Positions 58,703-64,000 of a DNA stretch of 64,000 bases are shown here, piece after piece. The translations under genes and the position numbers were made by a program. Under the pieces are notes generated by a model. That model did not search any database and was not told the origin of the DNA. It worked only from the letters and a program-made list of their open reading frames with translations. The stretch comes from Listeria seeligeri serovar 1/2b str. SLCC3954 (GTDB taxonomy: Bacteria > Bacillota > Bacilli > Lactobacillales > Listeriaceae), in assembly GCF_000027145.1 (NCBI RefSeq), contig NC_013891.1:1798001-1862000 (forward strand), read 5' to 3'. Each line of letters begins with the position of its first letter. Position 1 is the first letter of the stretch.

Positions 58703-61096
58703 TTACATTAATACATAAGGTTGTACGTCGATGTTAATGGTTAACCCTTTTTGTTGGTCTTTTTGGTAATGGGTTATTAGGGTTTTTAGTTCTTGTTTTA
58801 AATTTGGTTCAATTTTATATTTAATAATACATTGATAACGGTATTTGTTTTTAATGCGGGCAATCGTGCTTGGAACAGGACCAAGAATCACTGCTTCCGG
58901 ACCTAATTTCCCGCGCAGAAAGTTGACCATTTCTTGAATTGTACGGATAGCTTTCATTTCGTTTTCATCACTAACGTTAATCATTGTTAAATAGTAAAAT
59001 GGCGGATATGCACCCATTTTTCTGAGTTGCATTTCATGATGATAAAAACCAATGAAATCGTGTTTTTTCGCAAATTCAATACTGTAATGTTCGGGGTTAT
59101 AGCTTTGAACAACTACTTCGCCTGTTCTTTCATGTCTCCCAGCCCGGCCACTTACTTGGGTCAGCAGTTGGAAAGTTCGTTCGGAAGCTCGGAAGTCTGG
59201 TAAATGAAGCATCGTATCTGCATTTAAAACTCCCACTAAAGTAATATCTGGAAAATCTAGTCCTTTGGCAATCATTTGTGTACCGAGCAAAATATCTGCT
59301 TCATGGTTTCGGAAGCTCCGTAGCAATTTTTCATGGGCGCCTTTTGTTCTGGTAGTGTCAACGTCCATTCGAATTACTCGTGCTTCGGGAATGAGTTTAG
59401 TTAGACTTTCTTCTACTTTTTGTGTACCGGTTCCGAAGTAGCGAATGTGCTCGCCCTCACAACTCGGACATTTCTTGGGAACAGATTCCTCATGTCCACA
59501 ATAATGACATTTCATTTTGTTACTTGCTTGGTGGTACGTTTGCGAAATATCACAATTAGGGCATTCAACTACATAACCACAGTCACGGCACATCACAAAC
59601 GAAGAATAACCACGGCGGTTGAGCATGAGTACAGTTTGTTCTTTTTTTGCGATGCGGTCTTTAATTTTTTCCAGTAGTTCGGTGGAGAATTCGGTACGAT
59701 TTTCTTTGCGTAACTCTTCTCGCATGTCGACCACATTTACTTCTGGCATCGCTCTATCATTCACACGGCTTGGAAGTTCGATAAGCGTATAAACACCTTT
59801 TTTGGCCCGTGCAAAAGATTCAAGAGACGGGGTGGCGCTTCCGAGAACAACCGGGCACTGATATTTCATCGCACGCCAAATCGCTACATCGCGCGCATGG
59901 TAGCGTGGATTATCTTCTTGTTTATAACTAGCTTCATGTTCTTCATCAATTATAATAATTCCTAGGTTTTCAAATGGAGCAAAGACGGCAGAACGAGCGC
60001 CAACAACGACTCGCGCTTCTTTCCGTTCAATTTTGCGCCATTCATCGTATTTTTCTCCGGAAGAAAGTGCGCTATGAAGGACAGCTACTTCACTTCCAAA
60101 TCGACTTTTAAACCGTTCTACCATTTGTGGTGTAAGAGAAATTTCTGGAACTAAAACGATCGCTTCTTTTCCTTCTTTTAGTTTTGCTTCGATAGTTTGT
60201 AAGTAAATTTCGGTTTTTCCACTACCAGTAACTCCGTGAATTAAAAAAGTTTCTTGTTTTTTGGCCTCGATAATTTTCTCGCAAGCCGTTTGTTGGTCAG
60301 GTAAAAGCGTCAATGCTTCACTTTTTTCAAAATGGTGATGTTTATATGGGTCGCGCGAAACGATTTTTTCCTGGATAGAAATAATTCCTTGTTCAGCTAG
60401 TTTTTTGATAGTTGCTTCGGATGTTTCTGCTTGTTTTTTTAATTCAGCGACAGAAATCTCTGTGCCTTCAAACACTTGGAAAAAAGCTAGCACACGTGTC
60501 TGCGCTTTAGCATTTTTCGGCATGTTTTCTATTAGTTCCATTAGTTCGTGAGGGGATTTTAAGCAGTTAATCATTCGCATTTTTTTATTCGTCGTTTTAT
60601 TTTTCACTTGGTAGACAACTTCTACGCTGCCCTCTCGGACCCATTTGCCAAGTGATTTTAATAAGTTACGTGCTTCAGCTACTTTCCAATCAAGCGTTTC
60701 GTAACCTTCAAATAGCTGCTCTAATTCGGTGTTTTCCTCGTCTAACCGTAGAAAGTATTTTTCGTACTTTGCCCGTAATGCAGCAGGTAACATAGCTTGA
60801 TAGGCCGATACTCGAAAACTAAGTGTATCCTCGGCCAGCCAGTCGCCAAGCTCCATTAACTCCTCATTTAAAACTGGCGCTAAATCCATTACCCCGTCGA
60901 TACCTTTTAATTTAGGATTTTCTTCTGTTTCACCAAGCTCTGTGACAAAGCCTTGTATTTTACGATTCCCAAAAGGAACACTAACGCGCATTCCTGGTCT
61001 GATAAGCTCTTCTAAATCTTCTGGAATAAAGTAATCAAATGGGCGATCCACTTGCATGGCTGGAACATCCACAATAACTTTTGCTATGTTAATCAT
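58703..61096 (-). CDS. priA: Primosomal protein N', PriA helicase
   Basis: A 797-residue replication-restart helicase. The N-terminal 3'-DNA-binding part is followed by the helicase core with GVTGSGKTEIYL and IIDEEHEASYKQ. Zinc-binding Cys pairs are CRDCGY, CPNC, CHYCGHE and CPSC. Motif V/VI is LLGTQMIAKGLDFP and QVSGRAGR. The length is usual for Firmicutes. Confidence 0.96.
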   Translation of the reverse strand: MINIAKVIVDVPAMQVDRPFDYFIPEDLEELIRPGMRVSVPFGNRKIQGFVTELGETEENPKLKGIDGVMDLAPVLNEELMELGDWLAEDTLSFRVSAYQAMLPAALRAKYEKYFLRLDEENTELEQLFEGYETLDWKVAEARNLLKSLGKWVREGSVEVVYQVKNKTTNKKMRMINCLKSPHELMELIENMPKNAKAQTRVLAFFQVFEGTEISVAELKKQAETSEATIKKLAEQGIISIQEKIVSRDPYKHHHFEKSEALTLLPDQQTACEKIIEAKKQETFLIHGVTGSGKTEIYLQTIEAKLKEGKEAIVLVPEISLTPQMVERFKSRFGSEVAVLHSALSSGEKYDEWRKIERKEARVVVGARSAVFAPFENLGIIIIDEEHEASYKQEDNPRYHARDVAIWRAMKYQCPVVLGSATPSLESFARAKKGVYTLIELPSRVNDRAMPEVNVVDMREELRKENRTEFSTELLEKIKDRIAKKEQTVLMLNRRGYSSFVMCRDCGYVVECPNCDISQTYHQASNKMKCHYCGHEESVPKKCPSCEGEHIRYFGTGTQKVEESLTKLIPEARVIRMDVDTTRTKGAHEKLLRSFRNHEADILLGTQMIAKGLDFPDITLVGVLNADTMLHLPDFRASERTFQLLTQVSGRAGRHERTGEVVVQSYNPEHYSIEFAKKHDFIGFYHHEMQLRKMGAYPPFYYLTMINVSDENEMKAIRTIQEMVNFLRGKLGPEAVILGPVPSTIARIKNKYRYQCIIKYKIEPNLKQELKTLITHYQKDQQKGLTINIDVQPYVLM

Positions 61097-61100
61097 TAGT

Positions 61101-62300
61101 TCACTTCCTTAAAAGGTTAGCGGCTTCTTGAACGATATGTTCGGCAACTTTCTTTTTATCGAGTAATGGTAGTGCTTTACTTGTGCCATCTTTTCGGTAG
61201 AGTGTGACGATATTTGTGTCTAACGAGAAACCTGCACCTGGTTGACTAACATTATTTGCGACGATTATATCAGCATTTTTGGTTGTTAATTTTTTCCGTG
61301 CGTTGGCTTCGAGATTTTCAGTCTCCGCCGCAAAACCGATGACAACTTGATTTTCGGTTTTATTTTGACCAACTTCGAGTAAAATATCTTTTGTTCGCTT
61401 CATTTCAATCGTGAAATCACCTGGTTGTTTTTTTATTTTTTGTTCAGAAACTTTGGCTGGTGTGTAATCAGCGACAGCAGCTGTCATTACAAAAACGGAT
61501 TGACTAGATTGGTTTTTCTTGACTGCAAGGTACATTTCTTCGGCTGATTCGACATATTCCACTTGAACATTTTGGGGTACAGGAAGCGTTTTGCTCGTTG
61601 TGACTAAGGTAACCTCGGCACCTTGTCTTGCGGCAACTTCAGCGATGGCGAATCCCATTTTGCCAGTTGAGTGGTTTGTGAAATAACGTACCGGATCCAG
61701 TTTTTCTTGTGTCGCTCCAGCTGTAATCAGAACTTTTTCACCGCGTAGTAAGTCCTCATCTTCTTGAAAAAATTCAGCGATTCGTAAAACGATTTTTTCT
61801 GGTTCTTCTAAACGACCGCGGCCAACGTAACCACACGCTAGATAGCCTTCTTCTGGTTCAATAAAACGCACCCCATCTTGATAAAGGCGGTTAATATTAC
61901 GAATCACGGCTGGATGTTGAATCATATGGACGTTCATCGCGGGAGCTACCCATACAGGTGCCTCCGTTGCAAGAAGTGTCGTAGTGATCATATCATCAGC
62001 AATACCGTTTGCCATTTTGCCAATGACGTTAGCTGTTGCTGGTGCGACGATAACTAAATCCGCCCAGTCAGCTAAATCAATATGGGCGACAACACTTGAT
62101 TTTTTTTCATCAAAGGTATCGGTATATACATCATTTTTTGATAATACTTGAAAAGAAAGCGGCGGTACAAATTCTTGTGCGTGCTCGGTCATCATGACTT
62201 TTACGTTTGCGCCAGCTTGCGTTAATTTACTTGTAAGTGCGACTGCTTTATAAACAGCAATGCCACCAGACACTGCGAGTAAGATATTTTTTCCTTGCAT
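61101..62300 (-). CDS. coaBC: Bifunctional CoA biosynthesis protein CoaBC
   Basis: A 399-residue fusion: phosphopantothenoylcysteine decarboxylase (CoaC, about 1-185, with AVSGGIAVYKA, APAMNVHMIQHPA and the lid Cys in YLACGYVGRGRLEEP) and phosphopantothenate-cysteine ligase (CoaB, about 190-399, with ITAGATQEKLDPVRYFTNHSTGKMG and AAVADYTPA). It performs two steps of coenzyme A synthesis. It precedes priA by 4 nt. Confidence 0.96.
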   Translation of the reverse strand: MQGKNILLAVSGGIAVYKAVALTSKLTQAGANVKVMMTEHAQEFVPPLSFQVLSKNDVYTDTFDEKKSSVVAHIDLADWADLVIVAPATANVIGKMANGIADDMITTTLLATEAPVWVAPAMNVHMIQHPAVIRNINRLYQDGVRFIEPEEGYLACGYVGRGRLEEPEKIVLRIAEFFQEDEDLLRGEKVLITAGATQEKLDPVRYFTNHSTGKMGFAIAEVAARQGAEVTLVTTSKTLPVPQNVQVEYVESAEEMYLAVKKNQSSQSVFVMTAAVADYTPAKVSEQKIKKQPGDFTIEMKRTKDILLEVGQNKTENQVVIGFAAETENLEANARKKLTTKNADIIVANNVSQPGAGFSLDTNIVTLYRKDGTSKALPLLDKKKVAEHIVQEAANLLRK

Positions 62301-62420
62301 AATAAGTCACCTCATTTTAATATAAAAAATCATTCACTTCATTATACCTTAAATCAAGGCGGGACAAAACTATCAAGAAGCTAGAATTCTACTTACTTTC
62401 TTAAATAAATTCTTATAAAG

Positions 62421-62446
62421 AAAAAAGCCCCGCAATGAAGCGGAGC
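62421..62446 (-). terminator. Terminator after rpoZ
   Basis: On the minus strand GCTCCGC pairs with GCGGGGC (one G-U), followed by six T. It lies just after the rpoZ stop and separates yicC-gmk-rpoZ from coaBC. Confidence 0.82.
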
Positions 62447-62454
62447 AGTTAGTC

Positions 62455-63293
<839 letters not shown>

Positions 63294-64000
63294 TCATTCG
63301 ACATTTTGCACTTGTTCGCGAATTTTTTCTAGTGTCGTTTTCATTTCCACGACTTGTTCGGTGATTCGAAGCGAATTTGCTTTTGATCCGATTGTATTAA
63401 TTTCACGATTCATTTCTTGGATAAGAAAATCTAATTTCCGCCCAATTGGCTCTTCCAGTAAAATGATACCATAAAATTGCTTCAAATGGCTCTTTGTTCG
63501 TTCTACTTCTTCATTGATATCTGCTTTTTCTAGTAAAAGTGCTACTTCGGTTAGAACGATGTTTTGATCAAAGTTTTCACCGACTATGTTTTGGAGCCGG
63601 TTTTCTATTTTTTCTTGGTAGTATTTTTCTAAAACGGGGATTTCTTCTTGAATGATGGCTAAACTTTTTTCAAGGGTAGCGAGATGTTGTTTAAAATAAA
63701 GCAACAGTTCTGCGCCTTCCATACTTCTCATTTCATCAAGTCGTTCGGTTGCTCGAGTGAGTGTTTCGATAACTAATCGTTCTAATTCACTGCTCGCATC
63801 TACTTCTTCCTCAATCGAAAGGTAGGCTTGTTCTTGAAGTAAGTCACTCATTTTCGGCAGTTCAGCTAATTCGTATCTAGCGCTTGCTTGTTTGATAAAA
63901 CGGTAATAGCTATCTGCAAGGTCCCAATCAATATGTAATTCGCGTTTGGCAAGTTGCTCTCCGGTAATAGAAAAGAAACATTCAATTCGACCACGTTTAA
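63294..64000 (-). CDS. YicC-family protein, 5' end beyond the window
   Basis: The C-terminal 235 residues or so of a YicC (YicC/YloC) endoribonuclease-like protein. The frame runs open to the window edge; the part before the ATG at 63851 reads RGRIECFFSITGEQLAKREL, which belongs to the same protein. The C-terminal conserved EPIGRKLDFLIQEMNREINTIGSKAN is present. The full protein is about 290 residues. YicC proteins have been linked to RNA decay and stationary phase. It precedes gmk in the usual order. Confidence 0.9.
   Translation of the reverse strand, partial: KRGRIECFFSITGEQLAKRELHIDWDLADSYYRFIKQASARYELAELPKMSDLLQEQAYLSIEEEVDASSELERLVIETLTRATERLDEMRSMEGAELLLYFKQHLATLEKSLAIIQEEIPVLEKYYQEKIENRLQNIVGENFDQNIVLTEVALLLEKADINEEVERTKSHLKQFYGIILLEEPIGRKLDFLIQEMNREINTIGSKANSLRITEQVVEMKTTLEKIREQVQNVE

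Overview
The window looks like a Listeria (sensu stricto, Firmicutes) chromosome. It is AT-rich, nearly all genes have strong GGAGG-type ribosome binding sites, and the gene order (rplT-rpmI-infC, rplS-trmD-rimM-rpsP, lipA-ffh-ylxM-ftsY-smc-rnc, acpP-fabG-fabD-plsX-fapR, recG-sdaA, prkC-stp-rsmB-fmt-priA-coaBC-rpoZ-gmk-yicC) is the one I know from Listeria monocytogenes and L. innocua. The listeriolysin regulon gene inlC, which from memory lies between infC and rplS in L. monocytogenes, is absent here. That suggests L. innocua or another relative, or an unusual L. monocytogenes; I cannot decide without a search.

Layout. 1-5320: an rRNA operon (16S-23S-5S, minus strand) with no tRNA in its spacers, two sigma-A-type promoters and clear pre-rRNA processing stems. 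5320-9862: housekeeping genes (HD hydrolase, ABC ATPase, PepT, DUF1697, ExoA). 9904-11611: a small LysR-regulator/tautomerase/carboxymuconolactone-decarboxylase-like module. 11662-13063: rplT-rpmI-infC with an ATT-started infC and an attenuator leader. 13112-22862: an accessory defence island with a decayed DUF5655-like nuclease gene, a YgjP-type metallopeptidase, a complete type I restriction-modification operon (hsdM-hsdS-hsdR), a broken zeta toxin gene and an intact epsilon-type antitoxin gene. 23098-27879: ribosome and tRNA maturation genes. 27982-33791: an alpha/alpha-barrel-like protein, an LPXTG surface protein carrying 439 consecutive alternating Asp/Ala residues, and a secreted tyrosine phosphatase lipoprotein. 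33940-44893: protein-targeting, chromosome-segregation and fatty-acid genes under a FapR operator. 45024-51320: recG, serine dehydratase, a FakA-like kinase, an Asp23-family protein and rpmB. 51410-64000: a long minus-strand operon-like run from yicC (cut by the window edge) to thiN.

The part most worth attention is the island at 13112-22862. It holds an apparently functional type I RM system with an unusually long HsdM, flanked on both sides by genes in decay: one ancillary nuclease-like gene broken by a homopolymer frameshift and two stops, and one toxin broken by three frameshifts and a stop while its antitoxin stays intact. Also notable are a 19-bp hairpin directly upstream of rnc that could be an RNase III autoregulatory site, and a structured element between acpP and rnc.
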